64,000 nucleotides of DNA from Dugong dugon (GCA_030035585.1 CM057481.1:6969128-7033127), one strand, 5' to 3'. Shown: positions 39,167 through 51,695, counted from the first letter of the stretch. Program-made: numbers and translations. The notes: generated by a model not told the origin, from the letters alone.

Positions 39167-39312
39167 ATGTCCTCGTGTGTCCACTGCGGCCCGTGGAGCG
39201 CTTCCATGACCTGCGTCCTGATGAAGTGGCCGATTTGTTTCAGGCAACCCAGAGAGTCGGGACGGTGGTGGAGCAGCATTTCCAGGGCACCTCTCTCACC
39301 TTTGCCATTCAG
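39167..39312 (+). CDS. FHIT: FHIT coding exon (human exon 6 equivalent)
   Basis: FHIT hydrolyses diadenosine triphosphate (Ap3A) to AMP and ADP and is a cytosolic HIT-family protein with tumour-suppressor behaviour. The exon starts after the acceptor ...ctgtag and ends before a strong donor, gtgagt; it is 146 bp, the length expected for the second FHIT coding exon (codon 35, split 1+2, to codon 83). The translation contains [20 protein letters not shown] and then a [12 protein letters not shown] block, ending TSLTFAIQ. The last codon is Gln83, an active-site residue that contacts the substrate phosphates in known FHIT structures. Differences from the human protein as I recall it are conservative (for example TT to AT, EKHFH to EQHFQ, SMQ to AIQ). 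The open frame extends past both splice sites, but that extension is intron. The first coding exon lies beyond the left edge. Recognition is from family knowledge plus exact exon length and phase. Confidence 0.96.
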
Positions 39313-40699
39313 GTGAGTGTGCACATTGCCCCAGACTGATTTTTTTTTTTTTTTTTTCCTTTTCAAATCCTAGCATTGGGTTCTCTACTCCTTTTAACCT
39401 GGCATCTCACTGGGATAGTAGCTGTGATTGTTCTCATATGATAGCAGACAAATCTGTTACTGATCCAGGACAGCCCTACTGTCCAGTGGTCCCTAGATGG
39501 GGCTGTGTAATATCAGCTGAGACAATGTCTGAGGCGTTGTTGACAAGGCACATGGGAATAGTGGACTTGGGATTTAGCGGTCATCAGCACATTCTACATC
39601 TTTTAGTGGAACTGGGGCTCACCGTGTAATGTCCATTCCCTGGTAAAAGTAGTTTGAGCACCACATGGGCTAAGACCCGCTCTAGTTCCAGGGGAGCACG
39701 GATATGCAGGTTAGGTGGGGCCTTGCCTTCATAGGGCTCACCTGTTCTCTCCCTTTGATTCAGGCCTTCGTGACTGATCCTGAATTTGTTAGGAGCTGGA
39801 TTGATTGATTAGGTGTGGCCAACTCACCAGTGAAGACGTGAGGTTACCATCACAGAGATCTTAGGCAGAGCTTGAGCAAGCACACGTCAGGGTGAGAGGA
39901 GGAGGCCCGTGGTGGGTCATCAGCATGAGCGTTGAGGTAAATGAGTAGAAGCATGCCAGGAGCCCCTTCAGAGCCTCTGTGGAAAGAGGTAGGGGTATCA
40001 ATTCATCATTTAGTCAACAGAGTAAAGTCCTTTGTGGCTCCGAAATTTGATGACTCTGCAATAACCCTTTGGAAAGGAATGAATTGTTCTACAACGTGAA
40101 ACTTTGTACTGAGCGGTGAATAGTTACCTTCCTTCCTTTGTCCTCGTCGTTCTCCACCACAGACCTTCAAAGAGACCAGATAAAGAAAGCCAAGGTTTTA
40201 AGGTTGTAAAAGATGTGACTAAAAATGCTCTTCTGCTTCTTAAAAAAAAAAAAAAAAAATTATTATTTTGTTTTTGCTGCCATGTCTGTGTGGAGAGCAT
40301 CTAAATTTCCCCATAAAACACCACGTGTGCTGTGTGTGTGGAACCGTCTGAGTCACCCATAGGCCGGCTGTCCAGCTTAGGGTGGGTGTATCAAGCTTAT
40401 GCTGCCACCCATATATTTAGAGAGACTAACTGATGGTAAGTGGGTGAAGACATCTGTCAGTGTTTAGCGAAACACGGTAAGAAAAGTCATGTTTCCAGGA
40501 GATGACCGGTGCTAGTTATCCAACATGATTCACTAGGTAGTTAGTTAAATGAATAAACATAAGGACTAGGATGTGCACTGCACTGAGACAGCACTTCCAT
40601 ATGCAGTGTTTCTCAAACTTTTTTTTTTTTTTTTACTCTAAACCACAGGAAGAAATCTATTTATTTCACAGTCACGTACGCACCCCACCCTACATATAC

Positions 40700-40876
40700 A
40701 TTGTTGTTCTCATTACTTGCCGTCAAGTGGATCCCAGCTCAGGCAGCCCTGCGTGTGCAGAGTGGAACTGTGCTGCAGAGTTTTCAAGCCTGTCACCTTT
40801 GGGAAGAAGACCACCAGGCTCTCTTCTGAGTCGCCTCTAGGTGTGTTCCAACCATTTGCGCCACCAAGGGACTCCT
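40700..40876 (-). mobile_element. AfroSINE, diverged
   Basis: Antisense copy in the FHIT intron between the two exons: 'gccgtcaagtggatccc', a 'accaccaggctctc' middle and a 'gcgccaccaagggactcc' head. Confidence 0.85.
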
Positions 40877-40879
40877 ACA

Positions 40880-41044
40880 CCACGTACTTGTTGCCATTGA
40901 GTCGATTCTGACTTACAGCAGCAACCCTGTAGGACTGAGTAAAACTGCCCCATAAGGCTTCCAAGGAGTGCCTGGTGGACTCGAACTGCTGACTTTTTTT
41001 TTGGTTAGCAGCTGAGTACTTAACCACTCTGCCACCAGGGCTCC
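40880..41044 (-). mobile_element. AfroSINE
   Basis: Antisense and well preserved, immediately after the previous copy in the same orientation. 'gttgccattgagtcgatt' tail to 'gccaccagggctcc' head. Confidence 0.92.
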
Positions 41045-42199
41045 ATCACATAGACATACACCTATGTAAATAAAGGAAACTAAAGTTTCACAAAACAATA
41101 TTTTGTGTACTGTAATAGTTTTTGGCCCAGTATATTCTGATTTTTTTTTTATATTGAACTTTCTGTTGATTGATTACATTTTTCAACTCGCACATTTAAC
41201 ACAAGATGACTTCCATATTGAAATACTTCCAATACTACACCTTAGAATTAAAATTTTCTGCTGGTTATCACACTATGCGTTATCTGAAGAGTACAGAAAT
41301 ATTGTTATTTTTTCCCTTAATGTTGCAACACACAAACGCTGACAATATATACTCGCATATAACTTTTTTCTTTGATTTATAATCAAAAGACTGGTGAATC
41401 CAGAGGAACCGCTGTAACCACGATATGGAGCATCCTGTGTTGGTATTTCAATAGTTTATTCTAACCCATTCTTTTTTTATTCTCTAAAACATCTTCATTA
41501 TGTTGTTGGATGAGATAGACCCGTCGAAAGGCTACAGTGCCCAAATTCAGTCCCACTTGCAGCCAATCACGCTTGCTATTTGGCGGCTCTCAAACGTAGA
41601 ACTCTGACAGAGCTGAAAGGCTGCTCTGGAGCCAAGCCAGGACCAGCAGCTGCGAGAAGGGGCGCAGCAACGTGCATGGTGCCATCTTGCCGGCCAGGCT
41701 CCCCGTTTTTTAAATTGCAGGTCGCAGCTCATTAAGCTGACTTCATGACGTGCTAATGGGTTGTGACTCCAAGTCTGAAAATGTCTAATGTACGCGGACC
41801 TACTTAAGCCTGACCACCGCAGGGCGGGAGACCACACCTCCTTAGTCAGGCAATGACAATGAGGGTCAGAGAGGTAGATAGACTTACTAAAAGTTGCAGA
41901 GTCCTTATTTAATTTTGGAATTTCTGATTTTAGACACATAGCTTGTTCTACTGTCCCCAAACCAGCTAAGCAAATGTTCTGGCTTTGTATTTTGGTGGGT
42001 GACTGGGTGAGTTTGCTCATTTTCAAAGAAGGAAACAGTTTTGTTGGGCTTCAGAAGGCTGAGAGGGGGAACCAGGGTGAGAAAAATGCCTAGCTACAAA
42101 GGAACACTCCCGCTTTTCTTCCCCAAGGTCAGAATAGCCAGAGAAGACCCCCTCCTGGATGCTCCTCCCGTACGAGATCCCCTATTCTTGCTTTATGGA

Positions 42200-42560
42200 T
42201 TGTGTTTACAGCAGACCTCCTGAAACTTAATCAGACGTTAATTAAACTGCATCTGATTTAAAGATAACGAAAAGGTGTGATACTTCACCTCCCCAAATGT
42301 TTTCAATCTTCCTTTAATGCAATTAAATCTACAGCCAAGAGCAAAGAGCTTGGCAAGCAGCAAGGGGGTGCTCACTGGGTAATTTGTATCATTTTTCTAC
42401 ACAACTTCTCACTTATGCTCAGGCAGAAATGGAGAAGTGTCTGGTCCCACACACTTGAAGCGAATGGTCCCCATGGGAATATGATAAATTAACACACAAT
42501 GAAATTGGATCTAAATTATTAATGGGCAATATTTCCGAGTAAGCAGGAGGTACCATCTAT
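42200..42560. other. Repeat-free AT-rich stretch before the FHIT 30-bp exon
   Basis: The sequence is dense in TTAATTAA- and ATTAAAT-type words with no recognisable repeat. It ends about 40 bp before the acceptor of the 30-bp exon, so it may contain splicing or regulatory elements. No direct proof. Confidence 0.3.
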
Positions 42561-42597
42561 CTGTCCTCACCTCTGTTTTTTTTCCCCCCGCTTCTAG

Positions 42598-42627
42598 GAT
42601 GGCCCTGAAGCTGGACAGACTGTGAAG
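42598..42627 (+). CDS. FHIT: FHIT 30-bp coding exon (human exon 7 equivalent)
   Basis: This micro-exon encodes exactly DGPEAGQTVK, residues 84-93 of FHIT, which lead directly into the histidine triad (His94-x-His96-x-His98) carried by the next exon. It has a long pyrimidine-rich acceptor tract ending cttctag and a gtgagt donor. It joins the previous exon in phase 0, so the 146-bp and 30-bp exons keep one reading frame. A 30-bp exon is invisible to ORF finders and was found by its peptide. The catalytic HIT exon was not found in the remaining 21 kb to the right, consistent with the large downstream intron of this gene. Confidence 0.96.
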
Positions 42628-44097
42628 GTGAGTGCTCGTTATGTGCATACAAATGAATAAGGGCCAATTATGAGAACGAATAAAGAATCAAACTGAGTCA
42701 TTTGCAGCCCATTACTACTTCATTAGATCATCTTTGAGGTCAGACAGACCCTCAGTGCTTCCGCTGTGCATCATAACATTATAGAGCATGCCAAACAATA
42801 TGTCTCCCATGAGTTTATGAGACGTTTACCTTACATAGTAAAATTATTATTGTGCAACAAGCACCGAAACAGAAGCTGAAGCAGGGAGTCCTAAAACGGG
42901 GACCGAAGGCAAAGGGGTTCGTGTGGGAGGTGCCTGAGACACAGCGCACGTGCTTTGTGTGGATTTATGGGTGACATGTTCAGGCTGTCTCTGATGCGTC
43001 TTCTGGTTCTTCCCACGGTCGCCATCTGCCTCTTCCCTCCTTGTGGGGGTTCCCGGGGTTCCCTCTTCACTCCAGGCCCCGTGCTTCTCTCCGTCCGCCT
43101 TCCCTCCACCCCACGCTGAGTCATTTCCTCCTCTGTACTTCACACCAAAGTTCAAACCTAACAGTCAGTGGAGCTCACAAATGGGTTTTTAAGTGTGCTC
43201 GGAGAGGCAGGAGGATTTATTAGGGTAGTCTCTGCTTCCGTAGTAAAAGTAAAAGACTAAAATCCTGGCTGATTCTGAAGCTGGTTTTCAGCCCCTTTCA
43301 TACATACGCAGATTCCTGTGCAGTGGGGTCCTACGCATTGAGTCATAGAAAAGGCTAGTTTTTTGCGGTGCCAGAGAGCAAGAGTAAGTCGAGCTGGGGT
43401 GCTAATGTTATCCTTTGTGAAATAAGGTTTTATGGCTCTGAGGCTGGCTGTGAGTGGATAAGGTAATGGTTGGCACCAAACGATGCCAAGTAAACGTTGT
43501 TCCCTCCTATTATTAGTTGCATATGACTTAACACTTAACAGTTACCACAGGGACTTTTAAAACAGGATCTCTGGGCAGTGCCTTTGAGGAGTAAATTTCC
43601 TGTGAGGTCTGCCAACAAATGGGTTACCAAATTCTTTATGACAAAATAGGGCCGGACCTCTGGACACACTGTGTGGCCATGTGGACAGAGGCAACATGAA
43701 GCTTTCTGGCATTCCACCACCTCCCTCACACTAAATATTTAGACAGTTAGAAAGGGGTATAAGGCCAGTAGCTTCCTTCGGGAGTCGACTTTTGAAATGC
43801 AAAAACAGAAATGTCTAAACCTGGTTTGCCAGTTTAAAAAAAAAAATCACATTCAAATATAGATTTCCACACCACCCGGTTAGTTAGATGCAGTGTGCAG
43901 TATCTACTTGATAGAATTCCTTCAGCCATTAAAAGTGATGCGGTAGATGCATAGATGGTAATACGGGGGGATGCAAAACTATACTGAGCAGAACACACAG
44001 ATTGATAATATGCACACATTAAAAGTATCTAAAATTGATATGAATAAGTAGGTTACATGACTGCGAATTTTCATTTCAGAATTCTAAAAGGAGCATT

Positions 44098-44142
44098 GCA
44101 ATGTGTCAGAATCAACTCGACAGCAACTAACAACAACAAAAG
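44098..44142 (+). mobile_element. AfroSINE or RTE 3'-terminal fragment
   Basis: Only 'gtcagaatcaactcgacagc' and an AACTAACAACAACAAAAG tail remain. The AACAACAAC ending fits the RTE 3' end as well as a SINE. Confidence 0.7.
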
Positions 44143-44455
44143 GGGCACTAAAAATATTTGTTATAAAGCCAGGCATTGAATTTGTATGAGTCCCCTTTTA
44201 TGAACTATCTAAATAAGCAAATTCATAGAGACAGATCATAGATTAGTGGTTGCCAAGGACTGGGGTGAGGGAGTGGCTGATAATGGGTAGAATTTCTTTT
44301 AAAGATGATGAAATTGTTCTGGAATTAGGTAGTGGTGATGGCTGCACACCCTCGTGAAGTATACTAAAACCCATCGAACTGTACACTCTAAAATGGTGAA
44401 TTTCATTGTATGTGAGTAATATCTCAAGTAAAAATAATAATAAAATAGAACTCAC
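44143..44455 (+). mobile_element. L1 3' end (old L1M type)
   Basis: The sequence has the layout of an L1M 3'UTR: 'agtggttgccaaggactgggg', a GATGATGAAATTGTTCTGGA-like stretch, then 'gaactgtacactctaaaatgg' and a terminal A-rich AATAAT run near 44440. It continues the same orientation as 43890-44097, which may be part of the same L1. Confidence 0.75.
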
Positions 44456-44818
44456 AGGCATTGAGTCTAGCAGGACCAGGAACCACAGCTGTAGATGCTT
44501 TGACTCTGATAATGACTACCTTTTGATGCCAAAATTTTTAAGATTTTTATTAGCTTTGATGGTGATGATGACAAAGTAACGGTTAGCATATAGTTGAAAC
44601 TCAATATATATGAGCTGCGAAGTAGACTTATTATCATCAGCGTTACTATTTAGCTTAAGTCGATCTTTTTTTATCTACATTTGTGTTTTTTTCATCAGCG
44701 GAGTGTTGTTTTCACCGTGTTTTAATTGTTCACAACATGATCACAGAATTTCTCATTCTAAATTAGCAGGGCCATTTCGCATCCTTTGTGGAATATAATG
44801 GCTAAAAGAACACAATCA

Positions 44819-44821
<3 letters not shown>

Positions 44822-44852
<31 letters not shown>
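44822..44852. repeat. (CA)n microsatellite
   Basis: About 15 uninterrupted CA units. Confidence 0.97.
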
Positions 44853-44853
<1 letters not shown>

Positions 44854-44871
44854 CCTCAAAGGAGATTGCGA

Positions 44872-45398
44872 TGGTTAAAGTTGCGTGTCAACTTGGCTGG
44901 GCCGTGATTCTCAGTGGTTGGCAGTGACATAATGATGTAGTCATCCTCCAATATGTGATCTGATATGATCAGCCAATCAGCTGTAAGGGGAGTTTCCGTG
45001 GGAGTGTGGCCTGCATCCGATATATATGTATGTTGTAGCAAAGCTCGCTGCTTGCTCTGGATCCTGTATCTGGCTCATCATCATCTGATCTCTGGTTCTT
45101 GGGACTTGAGCCAGCAGCCTGCCAACTTATCTGCGGATCTTGGGATTCATCGGCCTCAGCAGCCTGTGAGCCAGCAGCCTGCTGTCTTACCTGCCAATCT
45201 TGGCTTTGTCAGCCCCTGCAGCTACATGAGTCAGGAGAAGCCTCCAGCCTGACACCTGACCCACAGTTTTGGGACTTGCCAGCCTCTACAACCGGGTGAG
45301 CCATTTCATTGAGATAAATCTCTCTCTCGCTCTATATGTATGTATGTACATACGTTTCACTGGTTTTGCTTCTCTAGAAAACCCAGCCTAAGGCAAAA
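44872..45398 (+). mobile_element. LTR-like repeat with internal CAGCAGCCTG repeats
   Basis: 'gtgtcaacttggctggg' at the start and 'gcttctctagaaaaccc' at the end mark an ERVL-type LTR-like mammalian repeat. The centre (45105-45200) repeats CCAGCAGCCTGC-type units, which yields open frames rich in Gln-Pro that are not genes. Confidence 0.5.
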
Positions 45399-45442
45399 AT
45401 GAAGTTTTGGAAACAACTGCCTTTTAGATCATCTATATATAT

Positions 45443-45609
45443 GTGCCCTGGTAGCACAGTGGTTAAGCATTTGGCTGCTAACCAAAATGTTGACAGTTCG
45501 AATCCACCGACCACTCCTTGGAAGCCCTAGGGGGCAGTTCTACTCTGTCCTATAGTGTCTCTGTGAGTTGGAATCGACTCGATGGCAACGGGTTTGTTTG
45601 TTTTTTTTA
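45443..45609 (+). mobile_element. AfroSINE
   Basis: Full length. The A-box region AGCACAGTGGTTAAG and a good B-box, CAGTTCGAATCC, make it one of the best-preserved internal RNA polymerase III promoters here. Confidence 0.93.
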
Positions 45610-46349
45610 AAATATATATCTGTATGTATATATATATAGATATATATAAAAGTATCTAATCTTTATTTTTCAAAGTGTGATTCTTATACCACCTGCATAG
45701 TAAGTAACTTTGGTTTTAGTTTAAAAAAAGAAAAAGCAGATTCCCAGTACTTATTCTAAACCTACTGAATTAGAATATCTATGGTTGAGGCTTGGGAATC
45801 ATCATCATTAGCAAGCACCCCTGTCAGTCTCTTCAGAGCGTCAATATTCGCTGACTCACTATTTTGTGGTGATAAATTATTAAGTGAAGATGACCACATA
45901 CCCTTTACCTATGGAAGCCAGTCTTGTCCTACCAGCCCCTGCGTGGAGCAAAGTAGCATCTTCAATATTCAGCTGTCCGGTTCTGAAAAAGACAAATCAA
46001 GACTCCAAGCATTTCATATTTTGAAATTCACACAGTTGCACGTTTCGAGGCTGCATTTGACAGCCTGCCATGGAAAGCACAGTGACTGTTCTCCTCATCT
46101 TTGCCTCTTGCATCTGATTCTTGGTATTCTGCCTGATGCCTGGTTCTAGACCATTTTTGTCTCATGCTGGGTAGTAATAGCAATAAGCCCAGTAATTATC
46201 TCTTCCCCCAAAGCAACTGTTGTTATTGTTAATGAAGGTGCACTGCTGAGTTAGCCTCTTGAACATAATGCCACTTTAGGATTTTTTTGCTTCAGGCACT
46301 TTAAATTCTACCTTGCAAAGAACAAGGGTGGCCTAACTTACTCAATGTT

Positions 46350-46752
46350 ACGGATTGAGTTGTGTTCCCCAGAAATACGTGTTGTAAATCCTAACCTCTA
46401 TGCCTGTGGTTATAATCCCATTGAATGGGTTGTCTTTGTTGTTAATGAGGTAGTATTAGTGTCTGGAGTATCTCGAGTCAATCTCTTTTGAGATATAAAA
46501 GAGATTAAACAGGCGAGGGAGGAGGGAGAGATGGGGGAAGAGAGATGCAAAGCCCCATAAAGACTGACTGGGAGAAGAAGCTCAAAAAGAGACAAGGACC
46601 TTCTTCCAGAGCTGACAGAGAAAGAAAGCCTTCCCCTAGACCCAGCACCCTGAATTCAGACTTTTAGCCTCCTATACTATGAGAAAATAAATTTCTGTTT
46701 GTTAAAGCCACCCACTTGTGGTATTGCTGTTATAACAGCCCTATATAACCAA
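46350..46752 (+). mobile_element. MaLR/ERVL-type solo LTR remnant
   Basis: It starts 'ttacggattgagttgtg' and ends 'ccacttgtggtattgctg' and 'tataacc', with an AATAAA-type signal at about 46686 (GAAAATAAATTTCTG). This is the layout of a mammalian MaLR LTR. No coding sequence. Confidence 0.72.
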
Positions 46753-47889
46753 GACGCTTAGTAAGGCGCTTGTAGCAGGAAAAGGGAAATACTGAAGTAA
46801 AAAGCAACCCCTTATTTCATGATTCATTATTGAACTCTCCTTGTTGAGGTTTAAAAGTAGTAGAACACTGTTATATTATCCACCAGGTGATTTGCAGTGA
46901 TTTGGACATCTTGCAGGCTGAAGAAAAAAATCTCTTTGTTCCAGCCTCAATCCAACATCACCTCACATCAGCCTCTTCTGATCTGACATAGCCCTTCTAG
47001 ACTCCTTTGCTATTGCTTTATTTGCTGTCCTTCACGGCATTCATCACTGTGTTTTATTTGTTAGTGTGTTCGTTTATGTTCCTGTACCTATGAAGTTTCG
47101 TGAGTTGCTCTAGAATGTCCGCTTCACGAGGACCTGGATTCTGTAGTTGTTTCTATGGCTGTTAGGTGTGTGGGGAGGAGAATGGAGACTACACTGGGAC
47201 TTTGCTTGATAGAACACATCTCCACTGCTGCCTAGCTTTAGTCAACCTAAAGTAGCAGATAAGGTGTACTTATATTCCAGCGGGTAGTCAGGAGTGTGGG
47301 TTTCCTGGACTTTCTGTCAAGAATCTCCTGTATTTCAAGTGTCACTGACAAAGATGTCAGTTTCTGCCCGTGAAACTCCAAAATCCTACTCCAAAGGATA
47401 ACTCCAACTAACAAACCTTGAAACTTTTAATAGGGATGCTGCTTAGTAAGTTTAATGTTGAGCTGTCTTCTAACACAATTACTTTGCGCATCTTTGGGTG
47501 GGAGGGTGTTTTAGGCGTATTAAAGAGAGAGATTTATGTCAAGCAGGTAATCTGGAATTTCGTAAGAGCTATTTATAGAATATACTTATTTTCTTCTGCG
47601 TTTATGGTGCTGGAATCCTCTACTTAGAGGTTTAATTTTATAGTACTAATGCAGTGGAAGTATCTCTTAATAACTGTTGAGATATTAGCAATTACTTTTC
47701 AGGTTGCTCTATGAGAACAAGAAAATAGTTCCTTTAAAGAAGTGTGATTAATAAATTAAAGGGAAAAAAAAAAGATCTACTGTTCACTGATGAGATTTTC
47801 TAGCCCTAGAACAGACTTTTTCACTTGGTGATTTGGTGACATTTTGAATTCATGAACATAGAGGACATTTTAGCTCTTAAAGTGTAGTA

Positions 47890-48075
47890 GTTAATCCTCA
47901 GACTTTGGTGTCAATCAGAGTTTCCACAGGAATATTAGCTCTACTAACTTAGTAACTGTGTGACTTTGGGTTACCTCTTAACCTCTTTGAATCTCCATGT
48001 CCTTATTTTTCAAATGAGGAACCCCTATCTGTTACATTGTGTGATGGTGAGGAGAAACTGAAACGGTAGAGAGGA
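47890..48075 (+). mobile_element. MIR SINE
   Basis: 'cagactttggtgtcaatc', 'gtgtgactttgggttacc' and 'caaatgaggaacccc' match the MIR layout. Confidence 0.8.
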
Positions 48076-48109
48076 CATATAGCCAGCTGTATGGCTAGCC
48101 AGAGTGTAG

Positions 48110-48680
48110 TTTGAGGGCCCAGTCCTTCAGACTTCCAAGTCTGCCCAATTACAAGTTTGAAGGTTTCCCAAAACCACCGTCAGGTTTGATAATTTTCTGG
48201 AAGGAGTCACAGAACTCACTAAAAGCTATCATACTCATGGTTATGATTCGTTATAGGGAAAAGACACAGATCAAAATTAGCCAAAGGAAGAGATAGGCAA
48301 GGCAGAGGATTCTAAACATGAAGATTTCCTTGTCCCCAAGATGTGTTACCATTTCAGCATCGATGTGTGACAGCATGCATGGAGTATTGACAACCCAGGA
48401 AGTTCACTCGAGCTTCTGTGTCCAGAGTTTTTACTGGGACATTACATAGGCATGAGTGATTGATCGATTGATTGCCCACGTGGTTTAACTCAGTCTCCAG
48501 CACCTACCCTCCCCAGATAGCAGGGCTCACCATGAGTTACCTTGTTAACATAAACTATAGTTTGTGGCCTGAAGTGCCAACAATGAATAACAAAGACTCT
48601 TATCACTCAGAAAGTTCCCAGCATTTAGAGGTTACCTCCCAGGATCCAGGGACAAATGCCAGCGCTCTCTTTCGGCAAAG
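48110..48680 (-). mobile_element. Possible ERV1-type LTR fragment
   Basis: 'ggaaggagtcacagaactc', 'cgatgtgtgacagcatgc' and 'gtccagagtttttactggg' recall a class I mammalian LTR in antisense. No retroviral genes are nearby. Family and orientation are tentative. Confidence 0.45.
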
Positions 48681-49964
48681 ACCAAATTCATTCCTACACA
48701 CTGTTACACTGTACTCTTTCAGTGAAATGGTGTGTATAGTTGTTGCTGCTATGATGGTAGTGGTGATGATTGTAGCTATTGGGAGTTTATATTTTGTTTA
48801 TTTAATACATCTATTTTATTTGACTTTTATTTGCTATATAGATCTATTTTCTTTCATCATTTCATCTATCAAGTTGACTGCTGGAATGGAGATTACGTCT
48901 GGAAACATAGTGTATTTGAGTATCTCGTTTGCCTCTAAAGTCCAGTAGGCTGTGCTGGTCAGCCGTGGTTCCACAGCCAGGGCCTGAGGGTCCAAGACCA
49001 GTGGGATGTGTGGCCACTCCCCCCATATAAAGGGTTCAGTGTTTACCTATAGCCCTGAGTAGGTGAGTCTCATAGTATATTATTGCCTGTCTGGAAGCAA
49101 AGCGTGGAGATGAGGCTTAAGAAAGCTATCTTCTGTCTCATCAAGTCCTTCCAGTCTCAACCCCTCTTCAGAAGATCAAGATGGTCAAAATAAATTTGGC
49201 TCTAGAAGATATACAATATGATATGAAAAAAACCAGGTCTAATCTTTATGTGAAACTGTAATCATGAGGCACTCCTTCTGCTGTGGACTTTATCAGGCCC
49301 ACACAAATAAGCCCACCAAGCCTCACAGAGCCGCCATTTCTGTGGGAACAAGGCGGGTTTGCACCGTAGGCAGCAGCTGCACAATTGTACCCTGAGTTTA
49401 ACTGGCTAACGGCTAGTGAACTCTGGTTTTTTTATACATCTTCTGTTGCCAAAATTTCTAAAGAACATTTTAAAATTTTTATTTTATTAGTTTTTATTTA
49501 TTTAATATATTTTTATACCAGATTTTTACAAAATATATATATTTTAAAATATATATTTTTATTTGCCCAACGTGTATTTTTCTGAACATCTACTGAATCC
49601 ACCTCTCAAAGCTTCGATAATTTCGGGAAAGCTCTGGGTTATTCTTTCCAGAAAAATTCACATACACCCATAAGTACAGCATTGTCACACATTTGCAAAG
49701 GCTCATGGTCCACTGAAGGTGGATCAAAGTCCACTAACGGACCTCAGAGTAGAACGCCTAGCCTTCTCGGGGGGCGGGGGAGGCTGCCAAGACAGATAAA
49801 GTTTACAGGCTGATGTGGAAAAAATGTAGGACCAGTCCATACCTAATTCTAATACATGGCCAAAAGTGAAAGTTACATAAAAAAGGAACATATACAGGAA
49901 CAATATAGTTATTGCATTCAGGGAATGCTTGATGGCATTGGAGGGTGGGGTTGGGCAGGATTTG

Positions 49965-50120
49965 CACATGTTTGTGGAATCTGGAACAAGCTTAGCTTTG
50001 CCACTTAGTGTCCTTGGGCCATATATTCATTTTTCTTAATCTTTCTGTTCTCAGTTTTCTCATCTTTGTAAAACACGCTGCTGGGCTCTAGGACTATGTA
50101 CCTGGCACTAATACTGTTTG
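49965..50120 (+). mobile_element. MIR SINE, diverged
   Basis: 'gccacttagtgtccttggg', 'cagttttctcatctttg' and 'tacctggcactaatac' follow MIR order. Confidence 0.65.
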
Positions 50121-51454
50121 TTCGTAGCCCTGCAGAGTTCACTTAATTATTACACACTGAAATTTCTCACTATTAATTACTGCCTTTAGATTAAATTCCT
50201 GAGAAAACTTTCCTCTGATCATATAACTTATGCTCTTTGAATATCTTGTTTGAACTTGTTACAAAAAAGGCATTCGAATGTTCAGACATCTGCCTTATTA
50301 ACTGGGAAGAAAATATTGACTCTTTCTATCCTGCTGTCTCTAGCCTCCCTGTACACCTCGCTGTGAGTGAGTAAGCTATGGCTGTTAGCTTAGAGTGTGC
50401 TTCACGCTTACCGGAAGTCGGATTTCAAAGTCCAGAAACCTGCCTGTCCCTTATGCTGATTCAGTAGGTGTAGTGTGCAGCCCAGGACTCTGCTTTTTAA
50501 CAGACACTTCAAGTGATTCTGTTGCACGCCTCTGGTTAGAAAGCACAGCCCGGCGCAGAGCCACTTTCCGTGAGAGTGACAAGAAGCAGTGGTGAAGGAA
50601 TCTCCCCTTAGCTGCTGCTCTCACCCCAGACTAATGCATGAGAAAGACTTGGTGTGCGCTGAAAGGAGAAACACAAGCCTTCTGTTTTCTGTCAGTTATT
50701 ATTTATTATTTTCATCTGGAAAGAAATTTCAAGAGAGCTGTAATTTGCCAAAGGACTTTTATTCTTTGATTAAAGCCATGAGGAAAAGTGCCTCGCCTAT
50801 GTTTAGACCTAATGTACGTATTTCCTGCTGGAAGAATTAGTATCTTCAGGATGCGGTCGTTTTTATCTTGTGGAATTGCCTTGCAGTTTGCATCTGTGCT
50901 CTCAGAAGGACTCCAGTGTGACTAAGTTTGGTAAACCAAAAACAACTGTGGTCTTCGAGGGTGGGTTTAGATTTATCAGTGGGAGTGGTGGCCTTTGGGG
51001 TGTGTTGAGACTCTGTGCCCCCTTTTCTAGCATATTAAAGTCTGTGATTACCCTGCCCCCGACACCCCATATTTGGGGCAAAGTCCCTGATACTCAACTC
51101 CCCAGGCAGTAGAAGGGGCCATGGGCCTGCCTGTCTCCTTTGGGAAATACCCTCTCTGTTACTAAACGCCCAAGCCCTCTTCTAAATATGTTTCCAATTC
51201 ATTGAACTTTTCTGTTTCTAATTGGTTAATGTTGATTTGCATGCCAATTGGGTCAGTGTTCTGAAAGAAAAAATTGCCCAAAGCTCTCTGGTATGCACAC
51301 GTTCGAATTTATTTTCTCCCTTTTCTTTCTAACTCACGGGCCTAGATGTTTTTGTTTTTCGCTTTTTTTTGTTTCCTCTGGGGCAGGGTGCCTTAGAGAA
51401 GGGCTGAGGATAGGAGGGGAGGTAGGGGCTACAGCGCAGGACACTTAAAACATG

Positions 51455-51695
51455 CTGATGAGTAATGAGGTCTCTGGAGCCAGACTGCCTGGTTTCCATC
51501 CCAGATCTGCCACCGACCAGTTGTGTGATCCTGGGCAAGTCAGCCTTTCTGATCCCCAGCATCCCCCATTTATAAACAGGAGTCTTAGAGTCTTCTCTCA
51601 TAGGGATATTGTAAGGACCAAATGGATTAATACATGTAAATGCCTTTAAAACAGTGACTAATGCATAGTAAAGTCTCGGTAAATGTCCCTGCTAT
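51455..51695 (+). mobile_element. MIR SINE
   Basis: Near-complete: 'ctctggagccagactgcc', 'gtgtgatcctgggcaag', 'gggatattgtaaggacc' and 'atgcatagtaaagtctcgg'. Confidence 0.88.

Larger units (their letters stand above)
39313..42597 (+). other. FHIT: FHIT intron between the 146-bp and 30-bp exons (complete, 3285 bp)
   Basis: It starts gtgagt and ends cttctag. It contains two AfroSINE copies head to tail (40700-40876 and 40880-41044). Around 41690-41790 there is GC-rich sequence that may hold an old MER5-like remnant. An AT-rich, apparently repeat-free stretch (42200-42560) lies just before the acceptor. No other coding sequence is seen. Confidence 0.9.

Noticed and set aside
39139-39339. 66-aa open frame as a stand-alone gene
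   Set aside because: Only 39167-39312 is FHIT exon; the ends of the frame run into intron across valid splice sites.
41547-42026. 159-aa minus-strand frame, one of the longest outside transposons
   Set aside because: Intronic, in a GC-rich stretch that may hold old repeat sequence; no recognisable domain, codon pattern or splice context.
44965-45299. Gln/Pro-rich 95-aa and 66-aa frames with repeated AACQ/QQP motifs
   Set aside because: They come from CAGCAGCCTG units inside an LTR-like repeat; no start context, splice sites or homology.
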